Source: an uncultured bacterium
GTDB lineage: Bacteria; Acidobacteriota; Thermoanaerobaculia; Multivoradales; JAHEKO01
Direction of reading: 5' to 3'
Assembly: GCA_938016625.1 (NCBI GenBank)
Contig: CALILB010000171.1
Span: 1-9,440 of the forward strand
Length of the DNA: 9,440 nucleotides
The notes under the pieces are model-generated. The model saw nothing but the letters and a program-made list of their open reading frames with translations, was not told the origin of the DNA and did not search any database. The stretch's first letter is position 1, and each line of letters opens with the position of its first letter. This document shows positions 1 to 7,419 of the stretch, piece after piece. The position numbers and the translations under genes are program-made.

Positions 1-1
1 G

Positions 2-1471
2 CAGGATACGCGCGGCAAATACGGTTCGGAGGGTTCTTTCCTACCCATGCGTCACGAAAAGAGCGATGGCCTCGACACCCTGAAGTGGATTCAACAACAG
101 GTCTGGACCACCGGCGATGTCGGCATCTGGGGCCCGTCCTACCTCGGTTATGCCGGGCTCATCCTGGTGGGCGAGCATCCGTCGGTAAAGACAGCGATCA
201 ATATCAACTCGGTGCTGGATCAGTATTCGTTTACCTACCCCAACGGCAATTTTCACCTGATGGCCATGGTGCCGTGGCTGTACGCGTTCGAGGGAAGAAA
301 GCAGGTGTCCATTACACGCTTGCCCTTGGCACAGCTTTATGCGCATCAGCCCGTCAGCAAGATCATGGAGATGGCCGGCAAGAACATCGACTTCTGGGAT
401 CAGCTTATCCGTCACCCGGACTACGACGACTTTCACCGAGGTTATTCCGTGCTGAGCCAGGCCCACAAGGTCGATGTCCCCATCCTGCATGTCGCCGGAT
501 TCAACGACTGGTTGTACAGGGACACGATCGACTACTTCCTCACCCTGGCCGACAAGAGCGAAGAGCAATACATTCTCATCGGTCCCTGGTATCACAACCA
601 GGAGTTCTCGTCCCGGCCGATTCAAGTGGGCGATGCCCATTTTGGCAGCAACGCGGCAGTAGGCGACCAGTTGCTCGACATGAACGCAGCATGGTTTGAT
701 CGCTGGCTGAAAAACGAGAAGGCCAGCGACTTCGGAATGAGCGAGCACGTTCGCTATTACGTCATGAACGAGGACAAATGGCTGGAAGCCGGAACCTGGC
801 CACCAGCGACCGTCTCCTACAAAACGTTCTTTCTATCCAGTCACCAAGGCGCGAACAGTGTGGCAGGTGATGGCAAGCTGGTGACGGACATCTCCGCTAC
901 TAGCGAGGGATCCAGCAGTTTTACTTTCGATCCCGACAACCCGGTGCGGACGCTTGGTGGCGCCAACTACCACATGAATACCAGCAACAAGGGGATCCGT
1001 GATCAGAGTTGGTCGGAACAACGACAAGATGTTCTGGTTTTCGAGACCGATCCCTTGGAAAAGACACTTCGCCTGACTGGTCCGTTGAATGCGGTCATCT
1101 ACGTCAGCACATCGGGCAACGACACCGATTTCGTTGCCAAACTTACCTACGTCGACAGGAGGGGATACTCGCGCATTATCGAAGACACCATCATCAGCTT
1201 GTCACACAGACAGGAGGTTGCGAGTCGGCAGCCGGTGACTCCCGACGAAATCTACAAACTGCAATTGGACTTGGGTGACACGGCGATCGTGCTGCCCGCG
1301 GGTAGTCGTCTGCGACTCGACATCACCTCGAGCAACTGGCCCAAGTACCCTGTCAATCCCAATACGGGAGAGTCGCCACTGACAGCAACCAGGAAAGTAA
1401 CGGTGACCAATACCGTCCACCATGGCAAGTCACATCCCTCGCAGCTGATCTTGCCCGTCGACGAGAGCTGA
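2..1471 (+). CDS. CocE/NonD-family alpha/beta hydrolase (X-Pro dipeptidyl-peptidase-like), 5' end cut by the window
   Basis: This is a serine hydrolase of the cocaine-esterase / X-prolyl dipeptidyl-peptidase (S15) type; such enzymes cleave esters or acyl-peptide bonds, and the substrate here cannot be told. The reading frame is open from base 2 and already encodes the family block QDTRGKYGSEG before the first ATG (47), so that ATG is internal and roughly 100 N-terminal residues lie outside the window. The nucleophile Ser sits in GPSYLG (codon 137-139), the likely catalytic Asp in GFND (codon 506-508) and the His in GPWYH (codon 593-595). The order and spacing fit the family. The last ~150 residues, from VLVFETDPLEK onward, look like the PepX C-terminal beta-sandwich domain. 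The stop is TGA at 1469-1471. GC content is clearly lower than in the following genes. The next gene starts 79 bp downstream on the same strand and has no evident functional link. Confidence 0.9.
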   Translation, partial: QDTRGKYGSEGSFLPMRHEKSDGLDTLKWIQQQVWTTGDVGIWGPSYLGYAGLILVGEHPSVKTAININSVLDQYSFTYPNGNFHLMAMVPWLYAFEGRKQVSITRLPLAQLYAHQPVSKIMEMAGKNIDFWDQLIRHPDYDDFHRGYSVLSQAHKVDVPILHVAGFNDWLYRDTIDYFLTLADKSEEQYILIGPWYHNQEFSSRPIQVGDAHFGSNAAVGDQLLDMNAAWFDRWLKNEKASDFGMSEHVRYYVMNEDKWLEAGTWPPATVSYKTFFLSSHQGANSVAGDGKLVTDISATSEGSSSFTFDPDNPVRTLGGANYHMNTSNKGIRDQSWSEQRQDVLVFETDPLEKTLRLTGPLNAVIYVSTSGNDTDFVAKLTYVDRRGYSRIIEDTIISLSHRQEVASRQPVTPDEIYKLQLDLGDTAIVLPAGSRLRLDITSSNWPKYPVNPNTGESPLTATRKVTVTNTVHHGKSHPSQLILPVDES

Positions 1472-1535
1472 CTAAATGCCCTCTGAGCTTAGGGGGAAAT
1501 CGCCCTCCAGTAGTCACTTCGTGAGAGCCGCTCCC

Positions 1536-1542
1536 AGAAAGG
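1536..1542 (+). promoter_or_regulatory. Ribosome-binding site deciding the 1551 start
   Basis: AGAAAGG lies 8 nt before the ATG at 1551. No comparable purine-rich site precedes the upstream in-frame ATG at 1476, which supports the shorter protein with an exposed signal peptide. Confidence 0.6.
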
Positions 1543-1550
1543 CATGTCCG

Positions 1551-3158
1551 ATGAACCGTATTTTGACCCTCGCGGTGGTCCTCGCCGCCTGGATGGTGGC
1601 GGATCCCTCACCGGCCCAGGTGCCTTCGGGCACCGGCTGGCGACAGCTCGAGACCGCCAACTTCATCCTCTTCAGCAACCTGAACGAGAGCGCGACAAAG
1701 GAGATCGGTCTCGATCTCGAACGACTGCAGGCCGTGCTGGAGGAGATCTTCCCGCGGGCCGAGTTCGACTCACCCCTGGACACCTTGCTCTATCTCTTCG
1801 CGGATCGACAGTCCTTCGAACCCTATGCGCTGCCCGGCGGCCAGTCGGGATACTTCGCGCCCCACAAGCACGCCAACTTTGCCGCCGTGGTGGGCTCGAC
1901 CCCCGACGACACCCTGCCCATTGTCTACCGGCAGTATCTGCACGACGTGATCAACAACAACGTGCCCCAGGTGCCGCTGTGGTTCAAACACGGCCTGGCG
2001 GAGATCTTCAGCACCTTCCAGGCCGATGAATCCCTGGCCCTGGTGGCTCTGCCCGTCGGTGGCGCGGAGGCGGAGAAGCTCGGCCTTCTGGGTGGGGAGA
2101 GGATGTCGGTGTCGAAGGTCCTGGCCACCCAAACGCTGCCCACCGATGCCGGACAGATGAATGACTTTGTCCAGGGCTCCTGGGCGCTGATGCACTATCT
2201 GCTGGTGGATGACGACAAGCGATTTGCCGCCACCGGTCGCTTTGTCGACGAGCTGGAAGAGAATCCAACCTCGGAGATCTCGATCGCCGAGATCCTGGGT
2301 GTGGAGGTGGAGACCCTGCAGGCCGCGGTGGAGGCCTACCTGAGTGAGACGCCGTTGCCGCACCGGGAGATCCCGGTCCCCGCGGACGTGCCCACAGACG
2401 TCGACCTGGCACCACTCACACCGGACGTGACCCTCTTTCACCTGGGAGATCTGCTGATCCACACCAATCCGGACCGCCGGGAAGATGCCCAGGCCCACTT
2501 CGAGGCCGCTCTCGAGTTGACACCCGACTTTGCCCCTGCCATTGCCGGCCTTGGGCTGGTCAGTGAGATGGCCGGCGATCTGCCGACGGCTGAGAAGTAC
2601 TACCTCGAGGCCCTGGCGAAGCTTCCCGAGGCCTTTCGTCTGCAGGTCCTCTTTGGTGAGGTCGAGTTGGGCTTGCTCGGCAAGCGGCGACCGCAGACAC
2701 CCGAGGAGCAGACCCGTCTCGATCAGGCCATTGCGGCGTTCGAGAAGAGTGTAGAGCTGCGCCCGGGCTATGGTGAAGGTTGGGCGCTGCTGGGTTATGC
2801 CTACAACCTCGAGGCCAAGCCATCGCCGGAGGCGGTGCCGACACTCGAGAGGGCCTACGAGATGCTGCCTGGCCGGGGAGACGTGGCCTACAACCTGCTG
2901 CTGGGCTGCGCGCGGGCTGGCCGGCGGCAAGAGGCCATCGATCTGGTGGCCACCGCCGAAGCGCGAGGTGTCTCCGAGGAGCGGTTGGCCCCGGCCCGCC
3001 AGACGCTCCTCCAACTCGATTTCCAATACGCAGTCGCTCTGGCGCGAGAGGGGAAACTCGATGAGGCTGCGGCGCTGCTGGAAAACGTCCAGGCCGATTC
3101 CACCGACCCCGGTCTCAGCCAGCGGGCCGCAGACTTCTTGCAGCAGATCCAACCGTAG
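1551..3158 (+). CDS. Exported protein with degenerate peptidase-MA-like domain and C-terminal TPR repeats, 535 aa
   Basis: The ATG at 1551 is preferred over the in-frame ATG at 1476. It follows AGAAAGG (1536-1542) by 8 nt and begins a Sec signal peptide (MNRILTLAVVLAAWMVADPSPAQ), whereas the 25 extra residues from 1476 are Ser/Arg-rich and would mask it. Residues ~30-290 resemble the gluzincin-like domain (peptidase MA / DUF1570 type) that often precedes TPRs. At the place of the HEXXH zinc motif this protein has RQYLH (residues 127-131), and at the usual E-G-L-A-E it has HGLAE (147-151). It is therefore probably not an active protease of the usual kind. TPR-like helix pairs occupy ~292-327, 325-358, 392-420 and 444-474, with further helices at 490-514. 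The likely role is a periplasmic or envelope protein-interaction scaffold. It converges on the nap operon and is unlikely to be part of it. Fold confidence is good; function is unknown. Confidence 0.85.
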   Translation: MNRILTLAVVLAAWMVADPSPAQVPSGTGWRQLETANFILFSNLNESATKEIGLDLERLQAVLEEIFPRAEFDSPLDTLLYLFADRQSFEPYALPGGQSGYFAPHKHANFAAVVGSTPDDTLPIVYRQYLHDVINNNVPQVPLWFKHGLAEIFSTFQADESLALVALPVGGAEAEKLGLLGGERMSVSKVLATQTLPTDAGQMNDFVQGSWALMHYLLVDDDKRFAATGRFVDELEENPTSEISIAEILGVEVETLQAAVEAYLSETPLPHREIPVPADVPTDVDLAPLTPDVTLFHLGDLLIHTNPDRREDAQAHFEAALELTPDFAPAIAGLGLVSEMAGDLPTAEKYYLEALAKLPEAFRLQVLFGEVELGLLGKRRPQTPEEQTRLDQAIAAFEKSVELRPGYGEGWALLGYAYNLEAKPSPEAVPTLERAYEMLPGRGDVAYNLLLGCARAGRRQEAIDLVATAEARGVSEERLAPARQTLLQLDFQYAVALAREGKLDEAAALLENVQADSTDPGLSQRAADFLQQIQP

Positions 3159-3202
3159 AAGGTCCAACTGCGGCTAGCCCCCTGCTGGCCCGAGAACAAA
3201 GC

Positions 3203-3222
3203 GGCCGGTCTCCGTGCCGGCC
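3203..3222. terminator. GC-rich hairpin between convergent genes, possible bidirectional terminator
   Basis: GGCCGG (3203-3208) and CCGGCC (3217-3222) form a 6-bp perfect inverted repeat around an 8-nt loop. It lies in the 84-bp gap between the stop of the TPR gene (3158) and the stop of the last nap-operon gene (3243). No T-run follows on either strand, so it is not a canonical intrinsic terminator. The position is what argues for the role. Confidence 0.25.
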
Positions 3223-3242
3223 AATCCCCTCGCAGGCTCCGA

Positions 3243-3884
3243 TCAGGTCAGCGACTTCCGGCACCGCCCCAGGGCCGCGGTGAGCTGATCCCCCCGCGGG
3301 CCCGAGGGGACCACCAGTGCCTCCACCAGATCGAGCAGCCGGGGTAGATCCGCGAGCACGGGCCTCACTTCGAGCTCCACCGGTACCGGGAAGCGCAGCA
3401 GCCGGTGGTAGGCGGCGAGCAGCACCAGGAGGGAGTCGCGCTGCTCGGCACCGATAGCGAAGCCGGTGATGGCGGCCGCCTGGCGGCGGAGCGTCTTGCA
3501 CCGCTCGGTCCGGTCCTGCCAGCCCTGGTAGAACTCGGGCTTCAAGAGCGGCAGATCGACCTCGCTCAAGATGTCGAGGAGCTCGAGCAGCGAGAGACGC
3601 TGGCGCTCCTCCCAGTGCGAGTCACGGACGACGTCGAGCGCCGGCTCGCCTTCGTCGAGGTAGTCCCAGATCCAGGCGTCGAATTCCTTGCGCTGTGGCT
3701 GCAGCCGCATATAGGCGAGCAGCGCCGCGGCGTGCCAGCCCCAGGCCAGCAGCCCCTTGAGCGCCGGCGAGCTCTCGGCCCTCCCCTCCTCGAGTCTCGT
3801 CTTTTCGAGCTCCAGCTCCAGCGCCAGCCGCTCGAGGCTGTCCAGGGCATTGGCCGCCGAAGTGACGATTCTGGCTTTGGTCAC
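3243..3884 (-). CDS. Uncharacterised helical protein, last gene of the nap operon, 213 aa
   Basis: I do not recognise a family. The start is GTG (3884-3882), supported by a doubled Shine-Dalgarno sequence just upstream; the GAGGAGG at 3894-3900 is 9 nt from the start. The protein has no signal peptide, so it is probably cytoplasmic. It appears almost entirely alpha-helical, with an acidic/basic amphipathic N-terminus (residues 1-35), a hydrophobic stretch at 44-59 (GLLAWGWHAAALLAYM) that is more likely a buried helix than a membrane span, and a Leu-rich C-terminal half. There are two cysteines, not arranged as a metal site. The frame is the GC3-rich one and follows napB by 62 bp. The position suggests a maturation, redox or assembly role for NapAB. 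It is in the size and helix range of TorD/DmsD-type chaperones, but I see no TorD signature. Gene reality is fairly sure; function is unknown. Confidence 0.75.
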   Translation of the reverse strand: MTKARIVTSAANALDSLERLALELELEKTRLEEGRAESSPALKGLLAWGWHAAALLAYMRLQPQRKEFDAWIWDYLDEGEPALDVVRDSHWEERQRLSLLELLDILSEVDLPLLKPEFYQGWQDRTERCKTLRRQAAAITGFAIGAEQRDSLLVLLAAYHRLLRFPVPVELEVRPVLADLPRLLDLVEALVVPSGPRGDQLTAALGRCRKSLT

Positions 3885-3900
3885 GACCTCCTACCTCCTC
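3885..3900 (-). promoter_or_regulatory. Doubled Shine-Dalgarno sequence before the GTG start
   Basis: Read on the minus strand this is GAGGAGGTAGGAGGTC directly before GTG. The proximal copy is too close to the start to be used, while the distal GAGGAGG (3894-3900) has a 9-nt spacing. The distal copy also overlaps an in-frame TGA (3901-3899) that would end a read-through version of napB. Confidence 0.7.
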
Positions 3901-3946
3901 ACTGGTTGTACCGCTCGGAATACATCTGGCGCAGCGCCTCGCCGAC

Positions 3947-4429
3947 CTACTGACCGAAGCGATTACCCACCAGAGGTGGAGCGGCCCCGACCGGGACATG
4001 GCAAGAGATGCAGATGTAACGCGCCCCCACCACCTGGTCGCCTACGGTGTCGGGAGCGTTGCGCAGATCGGTCAGGTGGCTCCGGGGGATCGCTGTCGGC
4101 TCCCCCTCTTCTTTCTCCGCACCCGTTGTCGGCTCGTGGCAATCCAGACAGGTATTCTCCCGGCGGGTTATCGGCAAAAAGTCGCCAATACCGTGGGGAA
4201 TGACGGGTGGTGAGCCGTCGAAGAACCGTGGCAGGACCGGCTGATCCCCGGGGTCGCCGGCGGCGGCCGGCACCGGGTCGGGGCTCCGTACCTCGAAGAC
4301 ACTGACCTTGCTGAGGCCGATCTCGGTATCCGGTGTTGACGACGAAGACGCCGCCACGGCCGCCAAGTAGGCAACGGGGACGAGCAAGGCAAGAACGAGG
4401 ACTAGGATTTGTAGATTTTGACCGCGCAT
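3947..4429 (-). CDS. napB: NapB, di-haem cytochrome c subunit of periplasmic nitrate reductase, 160 aa
   Basis: NapB passes electrons through two c-type haems to NapA in the periplasm. The ATG at 4429 begins a hydrophobic Sec signal or anchor (residues ~7-27, LVLALLVPVAYLAAVAAS). Two CXXCH haem-binding motifs are present: CLDCH (94-98) and CISCH (140-144). His79 (in PPVIPHG) and His118 (in RSHLTDL) stand where NapB family members place their distal haem ligands. The ending YICISCHVP...PLVGNRF is characteristic of the family, and the length is normal for it. The start lies inside napA (28-bp overlap) and has no strong ribosome site, so translation is probably coupled to napA. The stop is TAG. 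The same frame continues beyond it for 15 sense codons to a TGA at 3901-3899, which may be a lost C-terminal tail. Confidence 0.95.
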   Translation of the reverse strand: MRGQNLQILVLVLALLVPVAYLAAVAASSSSTPDTEIGLSKVSVFEVRSPDPVPAAAGDPGDQPVLPRFFDGSPPVIPHGIGDFLPITRRENTCLDCHEPTTGAEKEEGEPTAIPRSHLTDLRNAPDTVGDQVVGARYICISCHVPVGAAPPLVGNRFGQ

Positions 4430-7143
4430 TTTTTGAAATCCGTCTGTTTGGAAATGGGACAGGTGGCGTCCAGCGTCACCTTGTTGATGAAAACTCCTTC
4501 GTCGAACCAGGGAACAAAGACCAAGCCCCGGGGAACCCGGTCGCGACCGCCAATCTCGATCCGAGCTTGGATCTTGCCGCGGCGGGACTCGATCCAGGCC
4601 AGGTCGTTTCGTGCGAGTGACCGGGCCTCGGCATCGCGGGGGTGGATAAAGATCTGGGCGGTCGGCATCGCCTGGTGGAGCTGCGGCACGCGGCGGGTCA
4701 TCGAGCCCGAATGCCAGTGCTCGATAACCCGGCCGGTACAAAGCCACAGGTCGTAGACCTCATCGGGACTCTCAGGAGGGGCTGCATAGGGTCGGAAAAA
4801 GATCTTCGCACGGCCGGCCAGCGAGGTCGTCTCGGACTCGGTGACCCCCGACAAGTTGCCCCGCGGCAAGCTTTTCATCGCCGGGCCGTAGAAATCGAAA
4901 CCGCTGCCCTTCTTGGCGTAGGAGTCGTATTGCTCGTTGAAACGCCATCGGGTCTCTTTGCCGTCGACCACCGGCCAACGCAAACCCCTGATGTCGTCCC
5001 TGAGATAGGTGTCGAAGTCGGCCAGATCGTGCGCATGGCCACGCCCAAAGACCACGTACTCTTGAAACAGCGCCTTCTCGGGAAACCAATCGAGGCCGCC
5101 GTACTCGACGGTGTGGTTCTCGTGCCCTCTGGCCACCGGGTCGGGCCAGGCCACCTTGCGGCTCGCAGGGGTGTCAAACAGCACCTCGTAAAGAGAGGTC
5201 TCGGGCGAGTAGCCTAGTTTCTTTGCCTCCGCTAGGACATCGGGTAGATAACCGTCCTCGAAGCCTGCCGCTGCAAGACCCGGAATCTGCCTGCGACCCC
5301 AAACCTCCTCGAGGTTGAAGCGCTTGGAGAACTCCAGGATCTGCCAGACATCGCTGCGGGCATCACCGGGGGGCGGCACCTGCTCGCGCCAGACTTGGGT
5401 GCGACGCTCCGAGTTGCCGTAGGCTCCCCACTTCTCGAAGATCATCGCCGAGGGCAGGATGAGGTCGGCCACCTTGCACGACAGGGTCGGATAGACATCC
5501 GAGACGACGATGAAGTTGTCTTTCTCCCGCGCCGCTTCTATCCAGTGGTTGGCGTTGGCGGTGGCCTGGAAGGGATTCGTCACCTGAACCCACAGCCATT
5601 TGAGCGAGCCATCCTCGAGATCCCGCATCATCTTGGTGATGTGACTGCCGACCTTGGGGTTGAGCGTCTTGGCGGGGAGCTTCCACACCCCTTCGCACCT
5701 CTCCCGGTGCTTGGGGTTGGCCACCACCATGTCGGCCGGCAGCCGGTGGGCAAAGGTGCCCACCTCTCGCGCCGTGCCACAGGCCGAGGGTTGACCGGTG
5801 AGAGAGAAGGCGCCGTTGCCCGGCTTGGCCTGCTTGCCGGTCAGGAGATGTACCATGTAGGCCTGCTCGTTGACCCAGGTGCCACGGGTGTGCTGGTTGA
5901 AACCCATGGTCCAGAAGGAGACCACCTTGCGTTCGCGGTTGGCGTAGTAGTCGGCCAGCTGCCGGAGCTTGGCCTTGTACTCCTCCAGCGGCTCGTCCGG
6001 GTCGCCCTTGGAGAGCTCGGCGACAAACTCGAGGGTGTAGGGCTCGAGGGCTTTCTTGAAATCCTCGAAGCCGATTAGCCAGTGTTTGCCGGCGGTCGCC
6101 GTGTTGGCCTGCGGCACGCGGTGGGTCCGACTCGGGTCCTTGCCCTGGGCGATGGCCTCCTCGCGGCTGAGAGTCACCATTCGCTCCCGGCCCTGGATCG
6201 GCTTTTCGCCTTCGAAGGCGTAGGCGTCGGTGGATCGCATGCCAAAGCCGATGTCGTAGGGTCCGGTGGCAAAAACACAGTGACTGTCGACGAACTCCTT
6301 GTCGACAGCACCCTCGGCGACGATCTCGCGGGCGATGTAGTTGAGGATGGCAAGATCGGTCTGGGGCTTGAAGACGATTTCCTGGTCCGCCAGATCGGAG
6401 GAGCGATTGCGGAAGGTGGTGAGGTTGACCACCCGATAATCGGGGTCGGCCAGACGTTTGTCGGTGACCCGCGCCCACAGCATCGGGTGCATCTCTGCCA
6501 TGTTGGCGCCCCACAGCACCACCGTGTCGGTGAGCTCGATATCGTCGTAGCAGCCCGCCGGCTCATCGATGCCAAAGGTCTGGATAAAGCCGGCGACCGC
6601 CGAGGCCATGCAGTGACGGGCGTTGGGGTCGATGTTGTTGGAGCGCCAACCGGCTTTGAGCAGCTTGACGGCGGCGTAACCCTCCTGGACGGTGTATTGT
6701 CCCGACCCCATGATCCCCACTCCGGTGGGCCCCAGCTCACCGTAGACCCGCTTGAACTGTCGCTCCATCTCGTCGAAGGCCCGCTCCCAGCTGACGGGGA
6801 CGAAGTCGCCGTCCTTGGCGAACTTGCCGTCCTTCATCCGCATCAATGGTTGCGTGAGGCGATCCTCGCCGTAGAGGATTTGGGCATTGGCGTAGCCCTT
6901 GACACAGAGCAACCCGCGGTTGACCGGGTTTTCGCGGTCGCCCTGGACGGCCACCACCCTGCCCTCGTGGGTGGCGATGCGAATACCACAGCCGACGCCG
7001 CAAAAGCGACAGACTCCCTTGTCCCAACGCCAGCCGTCTTGCTGGCCATAGGTGGCTACCGGTAGACCGGCAGTGGCCGCAGCAGCGGCGGCAACACTGG
7101 CCTTGATGAAGTCGCGTCGCGACAGCCTCGAGATCTTATTCAT
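4402..7143 (-). CDS. napA: NapA, periplasmic nitrate reductase catalytic subunit, 913 aa
   Basis: NapA reduces nitrate to nitrite in the periplasm at a bis-MGD molybdenum centre, with electrons from NapB. The ATG at 7143 gives a Tat signal peptide (SRRDFIK at residues 8-14, then an Ala-rich stretch to ~33); the longer frame to 7338 is rejected because it masks this and overlaps napD. AGAGGAG (7154-7160) precedes the start by 10 nt. The [4Fe-4S] cluster cysteines are 45, 48, 52 and 80, followed by the conserved Lys82. Cys178 in NARHCMASAV is the Mo ligand of the Nap type, which separates it from formate dehydrogenases (Cys/Sec elsewhere) and from Asp-ligated NarG. The C-terminal dinucleotide-binding domain begins near 795 (CTGRVIEHWHSG). 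The length is well above the ~830 of E. coli NapA and, with an insertion near 284-365 and the ending TDFKKCAVKIYK, resembles the Campylobacterota form. It overlaps napD by 8 bp and napB by 28 bp. Confidence 0.98.
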   Translation of the reverse strand: MNKISRLSRRDFIKASVAAAAAATAGLPVATYGQQDGWRWDKGVCRFCGVGCGIRIATHEGRVVAVQGDRENPVNRGLLCVKGYANAQILYGEDRLTQPLMRMKDGKFAKDGDFVPVSWERAFDEMERQFKRVYGELGPTGVGIMGSGQYTVQEGYAAVKLLKAGWRSNNIDPNARHCMASAVAGFIQTFGIDEPAGCYDDIELTDTVVLWGANMAEMHPMLWARVTDKRLADPDYRVVNLTTFRNRSSDLADQEIVFKPQTDLAILNYIAREIVAEGAVDKEFVDSHCVFATGPYDIGFGMRSTDAYAFEGEKPIQGRERMVTLSREEAIAQGKDPSRTHRVPQANTATAGKHWLIGFEDFKKALEPYTLEFVAELSKGDPDEPLEEYKAKLRQLADYYANRERKVVSFWTMGFNQHTRGTWVNEQAYMVHLLTGKQAKPGNGAFSLTGQPSACGTAREVGTFAHRLPADMVVANPKHRERCEGVWKLPAKTLNPKVGSHITKMMRDLEDGSLKWLWVQVTNPFQATANANHWIEAAREKDNFIVVSDVYPTLSCKVADLILPSAMIFEKWGAYGNSERRTQVWREQVPPPGDARSDVWQILEFSKRFNLEEVWGRRQIPGLAAAGFEDGYLPDVLAEAKKLGYSPETSLYEVLFDTPASRKVAWPDPVARGHENHTVEYGGLDWFPEKALFQEYVVFGRGHAHDLADFDTYLRDDIRGLRWPVVDGKETRWRFNEQYDSYAKKGSGFDFYGPAMKSLPRGNLSGVTESETTSLAGRAKIFFRPYAAPPESPDEVYDLWLCTGRVIEHWHSGSMTRRVPQLHQAMPTAQIFIHPRDAEARSLARNDLAWIESRRGKIQARIEIGGRDRVPRGLVFVPWFDEGVFINKVTLDATCPISKQTDFKKCAVKIYKS

Positions 7144-7417
7144 CAACCTTGTTCTCCTCTGCACTATTCGTACCGTCCAGCTCCAGCTCTTCGATCCGAT
7201 GCTCCGCCAGCGCCGCCGCGAGCACACCGGGCAGCCGCTGGAGGCAGCGGAGTCCCTCCTGCTGCTCCTCCAAAGTCTCGGTCTCGAGCACGGCAATGAT
7301 CCGCCCACCCTCGGCATCCAGGTAGTGGACCTCGACACCCTCCACTGCCTCCAGCCGACGAGCGGTGTCGGCCAACTTCTGACGATGAGCGGTGACCAGA
7401 ATGCCCGAGAAATGCAT
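7136..7417 (-). CDS. napD: NapD, NapA Tat-signal-binding chaperone, 93 aa
   Basis: NapD is a small cytoplasmic chaperone that binds the NapA twin-arginine signal and holds back export until the cofactor is inserted. The ATG at 7417 gives MHFSGILV, the first strand of the ferredoxin-like fold. The family pattern continues with GVEVHYLD...GRIIAVLE and LPGVLAAALAEHRIEE near residues 25-80. The length matches the family. GGAAGGG (7424-7430) lies 6 nt before the start, inside the end of the barrel gene. The barrel stop and this ATG are only 2 nt apart, and the napD stop overlaps the napA start (ATGAATAA), so the three are probably translated in a coupled way. The frame is open further upstream to 7669, but that extension is Arg-rich and is a shadow of the barrel gene. 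Confidence 0.92.
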   Translation of the reverse strand: MHFSGILVTAHRQKLADTARRLEAVEGVEVHYLDAEGGRIIAVLETETLEEQQEGLRCLQRLPGVLAAALAEHRIEELELDGTNSAEENKVDE

Positions 7418-7419
7418 GC

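Noticed and set aside
1472..1550. Weak inverted repeat AGGG/CCCT between the hydrolase and TPR genes as a terminator
   Set aside because: The stem has only 4 bp, with a bulge if extended, and no T-run; chance is a sufficient explanation.
1770..3167. Long open frame on the minus strand (465 codons) opposite the TPR gene
   Set aside because: It is antisense to a protein with a signal peptide and clear TPR helices. Its own product is low-complexity (Gln/Gly/Arg/Leu-rich) with no recognisable domain, as expected for a mirror of a GC-rich gene.
3405..3953. Open frame on the + strand (182 codons) opposite the 213-residue gene
   Set aside because: I weighed it as an alternative to the minus-strand gene. 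It has no ribosome site and a biased composition, while the minus-strand frame has a doubled GAGGAGG/GGAGG and fits the operon direction.
4430..4747. N-terminal extension of the napB frame upstream of 4429
   Set aside because: It would put ~106 Arg/Pro-rich residues before a clear signal peptide and lies wholly within napA.
5363..6514. Open frame on the minus strand (383 codons) in a second frame inside napA
   Set aside because: Same-strand shadow; its product is rich in Arg, Gly and Gln without any family signature.
6082..7065. Open frame on the + strand (327 codons) opposite napA
   Set aside because: It is fully antisense to conserved NapA blocks, including the [4Fe-4S] and Mo-Cys regions. 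The open frame follows from high GC3 on the other strand.
4402..7143. NapA as formate dehydrogenase, assimilatory NasA or NarG
   Set aside because: The NARHCMASAV...DEPAGCYDDIE block, the Tat leader, and adjacent napD and di-haem napB are specific for periplasmic nitrate reductase.
7144..7338. N-terminal extension of napA to 7338
   Set aside because: It would bury the SRRDFIK Tat signal 65 residues inside and overlap nearly all of napD.
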